Source of the DNA: Apium graveolens
Lineage: Eukaryota > Streptophyta > Magnoliopsida > Apiales > Apiaceae
Direction of reading: 5' to 3'
Length of the DNA: 64,000 nt
Assembly (NCBI RefSeq): GCF_009905375.1
Contig: NW_027418124.1
Span: 59,963 to 123,962, forward strand
Position numbers and translations under genes: made by a program. The notes below the pieces were generated by a model. That model did not search any database and was not told the origin of the DNA. It saw nothing but the letters and a program-made list of their open reading frames with translations. Positions 10,251 to 23,200 of this stretch are shown here, in pieces (positions within the stretch are counted from its first letter, which is position 1; every line of letters begins with the position of its first letter).

Positions 10251-13200
10251 TGTAATAACCCCAATTTTGGAATTTTTGAAACCCTTTTGAATAGTGTTTT
10301 TGCTCATTATGCTGAATAAGAAAACTTTTCATGCCACACTTTGTAGAGGTTCTTTTATTGATATTCTGAGATCTTATTAGTACTCTATATGGTATATAAG
10401 TGTATGAAAAGATCGTCAGAATCCAAATTCGAACACTTTGATTTTTCCCAAAAATCCACCAGATACAGAAAGAATTGAGTATAACGTAACATGATTAAAA
10501 GGATTTTAATTCAAGGATTATAAGATAGGATCATAAAAGGAACATAATGTATTGAGAAAGGTTAAGGGAACCCAAGTAATAAGATCCCGGGTATGATCCC
10601 TCAAACGATAAACGAGAACGAAAGTTAAGCGAACCGTATAACAGATCAGCGGTTATTAGCCAAGTAATTAGGAGCTAATTAAAAAGGTTAGTGATGATGA
10701 TGTCACCACACGAACAAGAAGAGGACAAGTGTGGGAAGATGACATAGGAAAATGACATAAGCATGACCAAAGGGAAGGAAGTGTTGGTTGATTATAAACC
10801 ACACAAAATTTACCATGGTTAAAAGGTAATTTAACAAAAAAAGGCAAAACAACCAACAAAACAATTCATAACACAAAAACACAAAGTTGACCCTCATTTC
10901 CAACAAGAAGCTCTCGGCCTTTATCCATTTCAAAGGAAGAAAAAACTCAAATTCAAGTTCCAAGCTTTGTTAATTAGTGAGGTAATTATCTAAGGTTCCT
11001 TGTACATAGATATAGATATCCTATAAGTCTAAGCTTCAAATTCCTTCACAATCTCTTCCTAAAATTCATGGAAGAAGAGAGTGAATAGTGTTTTTCAAGA
11101 ACTTGAAATTTTAATCTTGTGTTTTTGATTAGATTAAGCTTTGGTAAGGACTTCCAAGGGTGATTCCAAGCTCCTTGGTTACTTTTACTCACCAAGGAAG
11201 GTATAATCTCATTCCCTAGCCCTACTTTTGTATATTTAGAGTTCTTATGCTTGTTTTAGTTCTTGGGCAGTATGATTCATGTATATTTGGAGTTGGGTTG
11301 GATTTATAATGAGTTTGGAGTTGTAAATCTTGATTATTGGTTAGTGAACTTAAGTATAGCTTTAGTTCATGTTTAGGGGTAGTATAAATTGGTAAATCTT
11401 GAGATGTTGGGACTGTTGTAATGAAGTATGGATGGAGTTTGGTTGTATTGGTGGTTATGGGTTGATTTGTGGTTGATTGTGGATTGATTTGGAGTTGTAC
11501 AAATTTGGTAATCGCGTAAACATAGCCGTTGTAATGCCCGATTTACCTTAGACTGCTTTTGATCTTAACATCAGGACCCGTGAACTCACTATTAGGTTTT
11601 TACCATTACCATGATTAGATAGTTCATGTTACGAGCTTCGTTTTGATATGTGGTTCGTTTGAATCCGATGTACGGTTTAGGAGAAACGACCATTTTAAGT
11701 AACGGCGTTTCGCGACCGAACCCTTACCCCTCGCCTTACTTTGAAACCTTGGTTAAGGACTTTAAATGACTAATTGGGGAATGAAACAATTATGTTCAGT
11801 GGTTTAGGCAGTTGGTAGGGTACTCATAAAAGAATCTCCTTAAAACCCTTAATGGTTAATTTATTAAAAATGGTGGAGCCGAGGGTACTCGAGCGACTTA
11901 AGTGAATCGTTAAGCACAAAAGTGAACGTTAGGGTCTAATTGGTTAAAGTATAGATTCATAAGCGACTTTGGTTTAATTCCAACTTATATGTTGTTTATA
12001 GGTTACCAGACTCGTCCCAACCATTTATCACCCCTAGTCGCTCAGGCAAGTTTTCTACCCGTTATACTGTTGTTGTGATGTATACATATGTATATGAATT
12101 ATCTTGTGATAGATGCATGATGGTTAATTAGCAAATCTTGCGATATATTGGAGCATGTGATATGGTATATATATGCTTGTCTGTTTCATAATCTTGATAT
12201 ATATCTGTTGATTCAAATGCTTATTAGTTGCATAATACCTATGCTAGAGATAAGCAGTAATTTGCATATACCCTTAGTATAGGGGACCCAAAGGTGAACA
12301 TTTTCTAAAACCGGGAGTCGATGTTCCCGAGTATATTATATATATTTATATATATATATAGATATAGTTTTCAAAACTATGAATCGAATAAGGTTTATTC
12401 GATAACTTTATTTTATTAATGAATATTATTTTGAATATTCATTCGTGGTCATATGACTCCGTTTATTTTATTAATGAATATTATTTTGAATATTCATTCG
12501 AGGACATATGACTCCATTTATTTTATTAATGAATATTATTATTTGAATATTAATTCAAGAACTTATGACTCCGATTATTTACTAATTATTATTCTTTATT
12601 TTATTAAAGAATAATGTGTCGATAATCAAACTCACTTTTGATTATTCAAATAAAGATAGTACTTTTGTATAAGTATATCTTTGGTTATTTAATATTCATT
12701 TCAAGTATAAGTTTTAAAACTTCTACTTCAATTATTTTATAAAGATTATTTTTTATGGGAATATTATTTAAATAATAATATTCAGATATTTTCTAATATA
12801 TTGGGACTGATTTATTTTATTAAATCAACATCACTCCAAACATTCTTAAAAATGTTTTCGAGTCTTCAAAATGATTTTAAAGGTTAGAGCGGATCCCAAA
12901 ACTCATTTTTATATTTAAGATCCTTCTTTCGAAGGGGATTTAAATACTCGCTCAAAACCTGAGAGATCCGGCTCTGTGGTGTATTTTATATTCGCAACAA
13001 GGTTGCTATTTTGATAAAAGAGTTTTTGATTACTTACCCAACACTCGGGAAGTAAAATTCTTGGAATAAGTTAATCCATTAACAGGCATCGCCTAGGAAA
13101 TATCGGTGAGTTTTCCTTTCCAACTAGATACGACTTCTTGGTGGAGCCGTATCAACAAGTTTCTACTTGGGGAAAGTGGGGACGAGCTTTACGTTTCAGA

Positions 13201-14512
13201 GTCATGGATTTCATCTGAACTTGGAGTGGCGTAAGTGGTCGAGTGGCGCCGGCCCAGCCTTATTATATTAGCCCAATTGGCCTAGAAGTTCCGCTAAGAC
13301 GGTCCATTCCTTAGGAGTCCAGTGTTCGGTTGACAAGTAAATCCGACAGGTTCTCCTCTACATGTAGAAAATGGCGGGGTTGCACTACTGCGACTGATCA
13401 TCGTGAGTGGTCTTCCTGGGGCGGCAAACTCCCGTAATGAGTTCATCATCTAGTTGGATATTTCTGCAACACTACCCAGAGCACTTCGATAGAAAGGCTA
13501 CGGCTGGGCAATTGTTGAGTGTTGGCAGGGTCGAGTTTTCAAAATGATGTTTCCATCAAATGAAGTATCTCGTAACTTCGTTTCTTTTGAATGATATTTC
13601 AAAGATTGATTCTATACAAGTTATGCCTTGTAGTCTCATCTATGTGATGAACTTTTGAAACTAATTATAACTTGAACGGTGGTAGTTCAAGTAGTATTCG
13701 GAAAAGATATAAGTATATTGGAGTATCTTGTAACTTCATCTTTTAAACTTATATCTAGTAAATGATTACCTTGTGCATGTCAAAGATTTTCAGAAAAACG
13801 TTGAGACAAGGTTAGATATATGAGATCAACTTGCAATGATATTTTTATACAGTTATAAACTGGAACTCTGTGGATGTTATACATGTCAGAGGATTTCAAA
13901 TATTGTGAAAAGTATATATATATATGTATATATATATACTGAATATTTTGCGACTTGGTCGCGTTAAGATATCAGCTTGGTTCATTTCTTTTGACCAAGA
14001 CTTTCATGAGTACTATGAGAATGCTCATATATTGTTAATCATTATACATATTATTTTGGTGGGCTTGTTGCTCACCCTTGCTTTCTTCTTTCATCACACA
14101 ACAACAGATAGAAAAGATGAACAGGACCAAGCTTCCAATTCGCAAACGGTTAGGAAACGTTCCGCAGTTTTCTGGAAGTGTTGATGCCGCCATAGCTGAG
14201 GTAGGAACTACCAATAGGCTAGGCTTTCAACTATTGATGAACCAGACTTATGTATATTATGAATTGTAATAATGGCAAAGAATATTTAAATTATTCAGAA
14301 ACCCTTTTGAGGTGAAATGGTTTATAATTGTGGAGTAAAATGATTTGTGTTATTTTTGGTATTCATCTCTGAGACTATAACTTGTGGTGTGTATGTGTAT
14401 ATAGTGGGGTCACAGTATGCAGCAGTTGGTTGATTGTGAAGGTTAAGTATTATTAAGGGAAATGGAACTCGTGACAACCCGAATCCCCGACCCCGGATTT
14501 GGGGGTGTTACA
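10251..14512 (+). repeat. Gypsy-A 5' LTR
   Basis: Starts TGTAATAACC and ends TGTTACA next to the primer-binding site. It matches 20292-24552 along its whole length with scattered substitutions and small indels. The ends form an imperfect inverted repeat (TGTAATAACCCCAA against TTGGGGGTGTTACA). Frames inside it on either strand (10668-10963 minus, 13924-14269 plus) are partly shared with the 3' LTR only because the LTRs are copies; I do not call them genes. Confidence 0.95.
12408..12573. repeat. AT-rich tandem array in gypsy-A 5' LTR, about 3 units
   Basis: Units of about 58 bp hold TTAATGAATATTATTTTGAA, then ATTCATTCG and CATATGACTCC. Homologous to the five-unit array in the solo LTR, on the opposite strand. 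Confidence 0.85.
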
Positions 14513-14516
14513 GAAA

Positions 14517-14528
14517 TGGTATCAGAGC
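14517..14528 (+). promoter_or_regulatory. Gypsy-A primer-binding site (tRNA-iMet)
   Basis: TGGTATCAGAGC lies four bases after the 5' LTR end and is complementary to the 3' end of plant initiator tRNA-Met, the usual primer of these families. Confidence 0.95.
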
Positions 14529-14699
14529 TAAGCGTTATAAACCTCAGAGATGATGTGACGTTAAGATAATAAGTTCACTAAGATAATAAGAACTCTTGCC
14601 AAGTTCATAGTCGGGCTACCTAACGTAGTACTGACAGTTAAAACCCTTACGGGAACCCTTATAAATATTATGATAGTAACATAGTTCGTTCTCGTATAG

Positions 14700-15548
14700 G
14701 GCAGCGGGGTACCGAACCCTGAGGTTCAGGAGCATCAGCATGAGGATATTTTATTACATGCTGGAGATCAAATTGTGAATCCGATAGAGTACCCTAACGA
14801 GGGACCGGATGAGATTCATATTGAGAATGTTGCGGTTGAGGATGTTATCCCAGAAGGGATTGTTGCTGAGGAGGATCTCGTGGAGGATCCTGACGAGAAT
14901 GAAGAGAGGACCGCTGAGGAATTGATGACCGTAGTCAGGGCGACTACCAGAGCGAGAATGGCCGCTAGGGTGGCACTAGAGGATGAAGAGTTACCAAGGG
15001 CACAAATTTTAATGAGGGCAGAATGAGTGGGGCCTTCCACGACACCAATTATACCAGTATCAGACCCTCTTCCAGAGGTTCCTGTAGACATCCATGAGGT
15101 TCCACCAATTCCTGTTCCCTCCCCTGTACAGAGCCCAGCACCTACTGAGGAAATGCCACATTTATCTCCTGCACCATTGTCACCTGATACCGTGCTTGTT
15201 TATCCATTTGGATCTCCTGGGTCTGCACCACCTGCACCCCATAGACTGCTAGATGCTACCACCCAGGCTTCTCTTATCGCCGATTATTATATGACTTTGG
15301 GTGGCCTGTCTGAGGCCCGTAATGTTAGGAGTGATCTGTTGGATCGACTTACTGCACCGAGGATTGAGGGCGGGGTACTTCCGGCAGGATTAGCTTATAG
15401 CATGGAAAGGATTGAGGCTACCACCCGTGTTACATCTAGAGGCCATCTTGAGGGTCAGATTGATCCAGCTCTACTTGCAACTATCTTAGACCTCATCACC
15501 GCTTTAATGGAGCAGGTTAGGGATGTCGTGCGTGCCCGCATTTCTTGA
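14700..15548 (+). pseudogene. gag: Gypsy-A gag-like N-terminal frame, one internal stop
   Basis: This is the only well-preserved frame in the element's interior. It opens after an in-frame stop at 14697 and has no ATG at its expected start, so initiation is unclear. The first part is acidic (VEDVIPEG, EEDLVEDPDE), then runs through one TGA at 15024-15026 in the same frame. The second part is proline-rich and then helical, with the blocks LIADYYMTLGGL and LLDRLTAPRIEGG. I do not see a nucleic-acid-binding motif. By position after the leader it is probably the N-terminal region of gag or a leader ORF. What it does is not known; it could also be a lineage-specific extra ORF. Confidence 0.55.
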
Positions 15549-17200
15549 TCCATAATAGTGTGCAGAGTCTGAGCAATCTTACAAGAATTTCATGCAGCAC
15601 TGCTTTTGGAGGATTAGCCTAAGTTATGAATGATTAGTTTTTAATAAATAGATGATTATCTATGGTAGTACTTTTGGGATAGAAGCGATCAGATCAAATG
15701 ATGTAATTCTCTTTAATGTGTTTAGTTGTTGTACCCTCGAACAAATGGCTAAGTATATATTCGTTAATTTTAGTTCATATTAGTTTGTTTGTGATAAGTT
15801 CATATTGTTAATTGCGCTGTTAACACTTAAGAGAGTGTCATGAAGTTTATAGAACTTGAGAATTCATAATTTGCAATCATGCAAGGACTGAACGAGGGAA
15901 AGATTTAAGCAAAGTAAGTAAGACAAATATCCAGAGATTCTCAAAAAAAATTCCAAGCATCATGCCCCCACGAGGAATAAGATTAGGGGCAAACCTTGAA
16001 TGTGATAATCAGGGAGGTCGTAATTAAGATATAAGGAACCCAGAATATAATGAAGTGGAAAATGAGGATTTTAAATTAAAAGATGACCCCAATTATGGGG
16101 AGTAGGAAGAAATATTTAGACTGAGAAAACAGAAGTCGTGCAAGATAGGAAGAACCAGGATGGTACTCCTATTGGGCAATCCATGGACCTGCCTAAAACA
16201 AAACTTATACTTTTACCCCTAACCACCACCTTGAGGAAACAATGTGGTGTGAAATTCTTTCATGACCTTTAAGTCGCTAAGCTTTCAGAGTTCCAAGGAA
16301 CAAGGTGACCCAGTCGAGGCAAGAGCCTGGATAAAGGAAATATAGGAACCATTTGAGATTCTAAATAATTGACGAAGTGAAAAAGACTGTTTTTGTCACT
16401 TACCTTTCTAAAAGAGAGGCCACCCGCTGGTGAAAGACCAAGAAAGGCACTGGAGCCAGAGGTTATAATAAACTGATTAAAGTTCAGTCAATTGTTTTCG
16501 GGAAAGTAATTCCCAAGGTTATAGAGATAGTGTAAAAGCTTTAGAGCCAGAACAAAGGCGGACGAGTATGATGAGTTATGAATCTAAGTTGTAAAAGTTG
16601 TCAAGATTCGTCTGGAGGACAAGAATTCTAGAACGACGTGATGTTTGAAATCAATGCTTATGTTGTGTTGGTTCATGAAATGGTTGTAATAGAAATGAAA
16701 ATAAAAGATACCGAAGTGAAAAGGAATATAAAGGCAATAAAGTTTGAGGAATGATAAGGGAGTTGGGTATGAGGAAACTCTAAAGACTCATAGAAATAGA
16801 AATAGAAAAGTATGTAATCGTCGGGATGAGTGTGATTCACCATGAGTTAAAGTTGATGGTTTAAGGCATAATTAAGTTGGGAGTATTGGAAGACACTTCG
16901 AGATAGATCGATGGGCTAATAAGAAAACACGGATGGACTGAGGAGACAGGATAACAAGATATTAGGAAAATGGGATGAAGGAAGTGACCTTCAAGAATGT
17001 GAAGTATATGTAAGACCGGTGGCATGATACCCAGAAAGGGAGATGCCAGGTATGAAAGATATCCCAACATTGAGATGACTGTTGAGATAAACAACAAAAG
17101 TAAATGAGGAGTTATTAAGAAGAAGTTCACATTGAACACGACCAATATCTTCTAGAACATTCCTGTTGTCATTACCAAATTAGGAAAGAAAAGCGGGTAA
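15549..17200 (+). pseudogene. gag: Gypsy-A gag core remnant, heavily decayed
   Basis: No open frame of useful length. Around 16240-16440, frame pieces match the Ty3 gag core pattern: a DPVEARAWIKEI block and, shifted, a KTVFVTYLSKREA-like block ending near a Trp-Lys remnant. Gag would assemble the particle around the RNA. Many stops and indels break it, and no zinc knuckle is recognisable. The small minus-strand frame at 16861-17145 is a shadow. The identification depends on these blocks and on position between the leader and pol. Confidence 0.5.
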
Positions 17201-18893
17201 CCATTGTTATCTTTTGAAGGCCATATGGGTTGACCTCAGTTTGAATAAAGATGCTATTGTGAAATTGGTATAGACTATCTGGGTGGGAATGATTGAATAA
17301 GATAATCTATCAATGACATATGACTTGATTTATCCATGGAAGGATGCATGTACCTTTTTAAAGGTGGAATTAAGGATAGAACATCTGTAACTTAGAATGA
17401 ATCCTAGGGGAATGCATAAAGGTTGGCATTTCACCCTTAATAGGGATAATATGAGTTTTGACAATATAAATTGGAAAGGATTAAGGTAACAACAACCTTT
17501 AAGGATTAGTGGAGAAATTTTTCAGAACTATATAGACAATAATTCTGGTATTAGTAAATAGTATCTTGATATGCCCTGTGCCTAGGGTGTACCTGATGAA
17601 GGATTTAAGGATAACCTTAGAGGTTTTACAAGGAGAAAGGTAGTATTCAAAGTTCTCAAGAATAGAAATTTTGATGAAGGAAATATGGCGTAATTATAAT
17701 AATGCCAGGTAGGCACGGGTTAAACCATAAGAAGTATAGATTGAACCAATGAAGGTCAGAATTATTAAAGCAAGAAGGACCCAAGATAAAAGACGTCCTA
17801 AGTATGATCGAGAGTCAGCCATGATAATGTTTACATTTAAAGACTAAGGCAGCGACTTATGGAAAAAAAATAATGGTAATTTGTTTTACTTATTTTATCA
17901 CAAGGACTTAAGAAAAGCATTTTCCCATAAGTAGTGATTTGAAATGAGGTAGAAAATTTAGTTGGAGATCGTTCAAAAGACATTGATTATAAGGAACTAT
18001 TACTATCAGGAAAGGCCAATGAGGTGGCCAACACTTTAAGTGTAAGAGCAAAATTATCGGCGCTCGTGCCAGAGGAATACAGTGATAATGGTTAATTCCG
18101 TGAAGGTTGTATTATGGTGTGAAAGATTGACATTCCTTCTGATGACTGTGCGGTACTCAACCGTAATAGTAGTTTGGTAAAGATTTAATTCATGTAATCG
18201 CCGTGAGCGGGCTTTCTATCTTAGAAGGTCCTATCTTGAGAATAATCCAGGACCATGTTTCAAAAAGGACTAAATGAACCTTTGAGTTAAGTCTTCTATT
18301 GAAGGCATATGATTAAGAATGGTATTAACCTGCTATCATTGCTTTGATTGAAACTCTTCTGCAATTTTATCTGCTTCATGTCATGAAAGTACGTCAGGAT
18401 CTGGAGTGTTTTTCATGAATTATGAATGGTGATTATGTTAATTCCTTAGAAGAATTTGATACGACAGGTATGGACTCCGTAGGGTTAGCTATTAAGATTC
18501 CAAGGAAAACGAATGACTGACAGTAGGTCAGTGGTGGACCATAGTAATGCAGCAATGATTCGGCGAGTAATGAGCTGATTACAAGCATGAGAGTTGTATT
18601 GAAATGGATGTTGAGATTAGGTACCCCTAATCGGGTTGTGGTGATGTATAAGTTATCCTTGAATAGACTAATTAAGTAGATTATCTACCTATTGAATACT
18701 TATTCCTTCTTATCAATAGAGAGTCATATTACTATACGAGGAATGTTGCGGTGCAAGCATAGGATTCTAGTAACGATGATGTCTAGAATGAGACCCCATA
18801 TTCGATTTTCGATGATGAGGGAGTTTCAAAGGTGATTGAGTATAAGCTCGAGGAAGAACATGGGTCCATAGAATGATGGACAGAATAGCAAAG
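17201..18893 (+). pseudogene. pol: Gypsy-A protease / reverse transcriptase / RNase H remnant
   Basis: Position and short peptide matches mark this as decayed pol. Near 17531-17560 the sequence TATAGACAATAATTCTGGTA resembles the coding DNA of the RT active site, but an indel and a base change destroy the second Asp. Near 17608-17660 a piece reads LRITLEVLQGER followed by a YSKFSRIEI-like block, the RT thumb. Further on only fragments are visible. Every frame has frequent stops. Protease cannot be placed. Assignment is moderate because it rests on short blocks in shifting frames. Confidence 0.5.
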
Positions 18894-19440
18894 TATATAT
18901 ATATATATATATATATTTAAGCATGTGAAATGCGATGCGATAATACTTGATGTTGATATATATACGCATATGTTTTGTTCACCTATGACAAACCTCTATA
19001 GTTCAGAGGTAGATTCCAAGCCAGATATTTGTGGCATTATATTTTTTTTCTCTTCATATACAATTCTCTTCAGTTCGTTCTTTTCTCTTCTTTTCATTTC
19101 ATGTAAGCTGAGAAGAACAACCCTTCCAGAAGGGGAGGTATTGTCCGAATGACTATCTATCTGTGTGATAGAAGCCTAGTATGATACCACATGTTGTTTA
19201 ATTGCTTGTCAAGTACTAAAGGCCGGCCACCTTCTGTACTAACTATGCGATATAACAAGTGTTCATGATCATAGTGATCTCTCAATAAATTCTTTTACTT
19301 CTGTACGATGGATCAAGCTTTCAAAGATAGAAGCAACTAGAAAGGAGTAGTATCAGTGCAGTGGTATTCCAAATCTAACGCGTTCCTGATACTAAGGTTG
19401 ATGCAATTATTAAAAGGTTATAGAATGCTAACGAGCAAAA
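18894..19440. other. Unrecognised stretch inside gypsy-A pol: AT run and CT-rich sequence
   Basis: Begins with an (AT)n run of about 24 bases, then AT-rich sequence and a CT-rich part (CTCTTCAGTTCGTTCTTTTC). Nothing in it resembles pol peptides up to about 19300; the frame at 18925-19152 has no recognisable match. It falls between the RNase H and integrase remnants, so it is either very decayed integrase or a small foreign insertion. No target duplication is evident. Confidence 0.4.
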
Positions 19441-20040
19441 GTGTAACCGGTATAGTATTATGTACGGAAGATAGTAATGACTACGAACCGGAAAAGAATG
19501 GGTATTGAGAAGCAAAAGCTATAATGCTAGAAGCTATGATGAGAGTTTGTGCAATAGACTTGAAAGAATTTGAAATGGTCACTTAACACGGATTGAGTTT
19601 TCTTACGACAATAGATCATATGTCAGTATTGAGATATTGCCTTATGAGATCCTTGAGGGAAGACAATGTCGATCTCCCTTATGATAGGATGATGTTATAG
19701 AGCGCAAGATGCTCAGACCAGAAGTGGTCCAAAGGACCAAGGATATAATAGATCTAATCAGAGGACGGCTGGTAGTAGCCCAAGGTGGACATAAAAAGTA
19801 TGTTGATTTGACACGAAAGGACAAGAAATAGGAAATAGGGGACCTAGTAATGTTAAAGGTATCCCTTGGAAAGGATGGATGAGGTTCGGAAAGAAAGGAA
19901 AGCTAAGCCCACGAATTGTTGGACCCTTTGAGGTATTAAGACGTATTGGGAAATTAGCATATGAGCTAGCTCTACTACCCGAACCTGTAGCAAATTCATA
20001 ACGTGTTCCACGTATCAATGTTAAGGAAGTGTAATTCAGA
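19441..20040 (+). pseudogene. pol: Gypsy-A integrase C-terminal remnant
   Basis: Shifting frames show integrase blocks: MMRVCAIDLK near 19541-19570, followed by PYEILEGRQCRSP-like pieces near 19640-19680. The basic C-terminal region KGKLSPRIVGPFE-like and YELA appears near 19890-19970, and then a FHVSML-like end near 20005. Integrase joins element DNA to the chromosome. The catalytic D,D,E set cannot be traced and stops are frequent, so it is non-functional. The minus-strand frames overlapping here (19642-19824, 19758-20060) are shadows. Confidence 0.6.
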
Positions 20041-20099
20041 TGCCAGACAAATAGAGGCATATGAGCGCATAGACATGCAACCAGACGTAACCTGTATGG

Positions 20100-20260
20100 A
20101 GCAACCAGGAAGGATTATAGATTGAAAAGGAACAAGTGCTTAGGAGAAGGGTTATCAAACTAGTCAGAGTTTGATGGTAGAACCACAATGTGGGAAAATT
20201 TACTTGAGAGTTAGAAAGTGCAATGCTAAGAGAGTACCCCCATTTGTTTTCTATTTGATT
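20100..20260 (+). pseudogene. Gypsy-A chromodomain remnant at the pol C-terminus
   Basis: Peptide pieces with the order VLRRRVIKLVRV, NHNVGKFTWELE and MLREYPHLF match the chromodomain-like tail of Tekay/Del chromovirus integrases, which is thought to guide insertion into heterochromatin. A similar but better preserved tail is in gypsy-B. At least one frameshift lies between the blocks. This is the main evidence that gypsy-A is a chromovirus. Confidence 0.7.
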
Positions 20261-20277
20261 CCGGGACGGAATCCTTT

Positions 20278-20291
20278 AAAGGAGAGGAGAC
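20278..20291 (+). promoter_or_regulatory. Gypsy-A polypurine tract
   Basis: AAAGGAGAGGAGAC lies directly before the 3' LTR and would prime plus-strand DNA synthesis. Confidence 0.85.
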
Positions 20292-23200
20292 TGTAATAAC
20301 CCCAATTTTTGGAATTCTTGAAACCCTTATGAATAGTGTTTTTGCTGATTATGCTGAATAAGAAAACTTTTCATGCCACACTTTGTAGAGGTTCTTTTAT
20401 TGATATTCTGAGATCTTATTAGTACTCTATATGGTATATAAGTGTATGTAAAGATCCTCAGAATCCAAATTCGAACACTTTGATTTTTCCCGAAAATCCA
20501 CCAGATACAGAAAGAATTGAGTATAAGGTAACATGATTAAAAGGATTTTAATTCAAGGATTATAAGAGAGGATCATAAAAGGAATATAATGTATTGAGAA
20601 AGGTTAAGGGAACCCAAGTAATAAGATCCCGGGTATGATCCCTCAAACGATAAACGAGAACGAAAGTTAAGCGAACCGTATAACAGATCAGCGGTCATTA
20701 GCCAAGTAATTAGGAGCTAATTAAAAAGGTTAGTGATGATGATGTTACCACACCAACAAGAAGAGGACAAGTGTGGGAAGATGACATAGGAAAATGACAT
20801 AAGCATGACCAAAGGGAAGGAAGTGTTGGTTGATTATAAACCACACAAAATTTAGCATGGTTAAAAGGTAATTTAGCAAAAAAAAGGCAAAACAACCAAC
20901 AAAACAATTCATAACACAAAACACAAAGTTGACCTTCATTTCCAACAAGAAGCTCTCGGCCTTTATCCATTTCAAAGGAAGAAAAAACTCAAATCCAAGT
21001 TCCAAGCTTTGTTAATTAGTGAGGTAATTATCTAAGGTTCCTTGTACATAGATATAGATATCCTATAAGTCTAAGCTTCCAATTCCTTCACAATCTCATC
21101 CTAAAATTCATGGAAGAAGAGAGTGAATAGTGTTTTTCAAGAACTTGAAATTTTAATCTTGTGTTTTTGATTAGATTAAGCTTTGGTAAGGACTTTCAAA
21201 GGTGATTCCAAGCTCCTTAGTTACTTTTACTCACCAAGGAAGGTATAATCTCATACCCTAGCCCTACTTTTGTATATTTAGAGTTTTATGCTTGGTTTAG
21301 TTCTTGGGAAGTATGATTCATGTATATTTAGAGTTGGGTTGGATTTATAATGAGTTTGGAGTTGTAAATCTTGATTATTGGTTAATGGACTTAAGTATAG
21401 CTTTAGTTCATGTTTAGGGGTAGTATAAATTGGTAAATCTTGAGATGTTGGGACTGTTGTAATGAAGTATGGATAGAGTTTGGTTGTATTCGTGGTTATG
21501 GGTTGATTTGTGGTTGATTGTGGATTGATTTGGAGTTGTACAAATTTGGTAATCGCGTAAACATAGCCGTCGTAATGCCCGATTTACCTTAGACTGTTTT
21601 TGTTCTTAACATCAGGACCCGTGAACTCACTGTTAGGTTTTGACCATTTCCATGATTAGATAGTTCATGTTACGAGCTTCGTTTTGATATGTGGTTCGCT
21701 TGAATCCGATGTACGGTTTAGGAGAAACAACCGTGTTAAGTAACGACATTTCGCGACCGAACCCTTACCCCTCGCCTTACTTTGAAACCTTGGTTAAGGA
21801 CTTTAAATGACTAATTGGGGAATGAAACAATTATGTTAAGTGGATTAGGCAGTTGGTAGGGTACTCGCAAAAGAATCTCCTTAAAACCCTTAATGGTTAA
21901 TTTATTAAAAATGGCGGAGCCGAGGGTACTCGAGCGACTTAAGTGAATCGTTAAGCACAAAAGCGAACATTATGGTCTAATTGGTTAAAGTATAGATTCA
22001 TAAGCGACTTTGGTTTAATTCCAACTTATATGTTGTTTATAGGTTACCAGACTCGTCCCAAGCCATTTATCACCCCTAGTCGCTCAGGGAAGTTTTCTAC
22101 CCGTTATACTGTTGTTGTGATGTATACATATGTATATGCATTATCTTGTGATAGATGCATGATGGTTAATTAGCAAATCTTGCCATATATTGGAGCATGT
22201 GATATGGTATATATGCATGTCTGTTTCGTAATCTTGATATATATCTGTTGATTCAAATGCTTATTAGTTGCATAATACCTATGCTAGAGATAAGCAGTAA
22301 TTTGCATATACCCTTAGTATAGGGGACCCAAAGGTGAACATTTTCTAAAACCGGGAGTCGATGTTCCCAAGTATATTATATATATTTATATATATATATA
22401 TAGATATAGTTTTCAAAACTATGAATCGAATAAGGTTTATTCGATAACTTTATTTTATTAATAAATATTATTTTGAATATTCATTCGAGGACAATGACTC
22501 CGTTTATTTTATTAATGAATATTATTTTGAATATTCATTCGAGGACATATGACTCCGTTTATTTTATTAATGAATATTATTATTTGAATATTCATTCGAG
22601 AACTTATGACTCCGATTATTTACTAATTATTATTCTTTATTTTATTAAAGATTAATGTGTCGATAATCAAACTCACTTTTGATTATTCAAATAAAGATAG
22701 TACTTTCGTATAAGTATATCTTCGGTTATTTAATATTCATTTCAAGTATAAGTTTTAAAACTTCTACTTCAATTATTTTTATAAAGATTATTCTTTATGG
22801 GAATATTATTTAAATAATAATATTCAGATATTTTCTAATATATTGGGACTGATTTATTTTATTAAATCAACATCACTCCAAACATTCTTAAAAATGTTTT
22901 CGAGTCTTCAAAATGATTTTAAAGGTTAGGGCGGATCCCAAAACTCATTTTTATATTTAATATCCTCCTTTCGAAGGGGATTTAAATACTCGCTCAAAAC
23001 CTGAGAGATCCGGCTCTGTGGCGTATTTTATATTCGCACCAAGGTTGCTATTTTGATAAAAGAGTTTTTGATTACTTACCCAACACTCGGGAAGTAAAAT
23101 TCTTGGAATAAGTTAATCCATTAACAGGCATCGCCTGGGAAATATCGGTGAGTTTTCCTTTCCAACTAGATACGACTTCTTGGTGGAGCCGTATCAACAA

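Noticed and set aside
10668..10963. Two minus-strand frames of 63 and 86 codons, repeated at 20710-21005
   Set aside because: They recur only because they lie in the two copies of the gypsy-A LTR. There is no start context, no known domain, and the peptide is low-complexity and hydrophobic.
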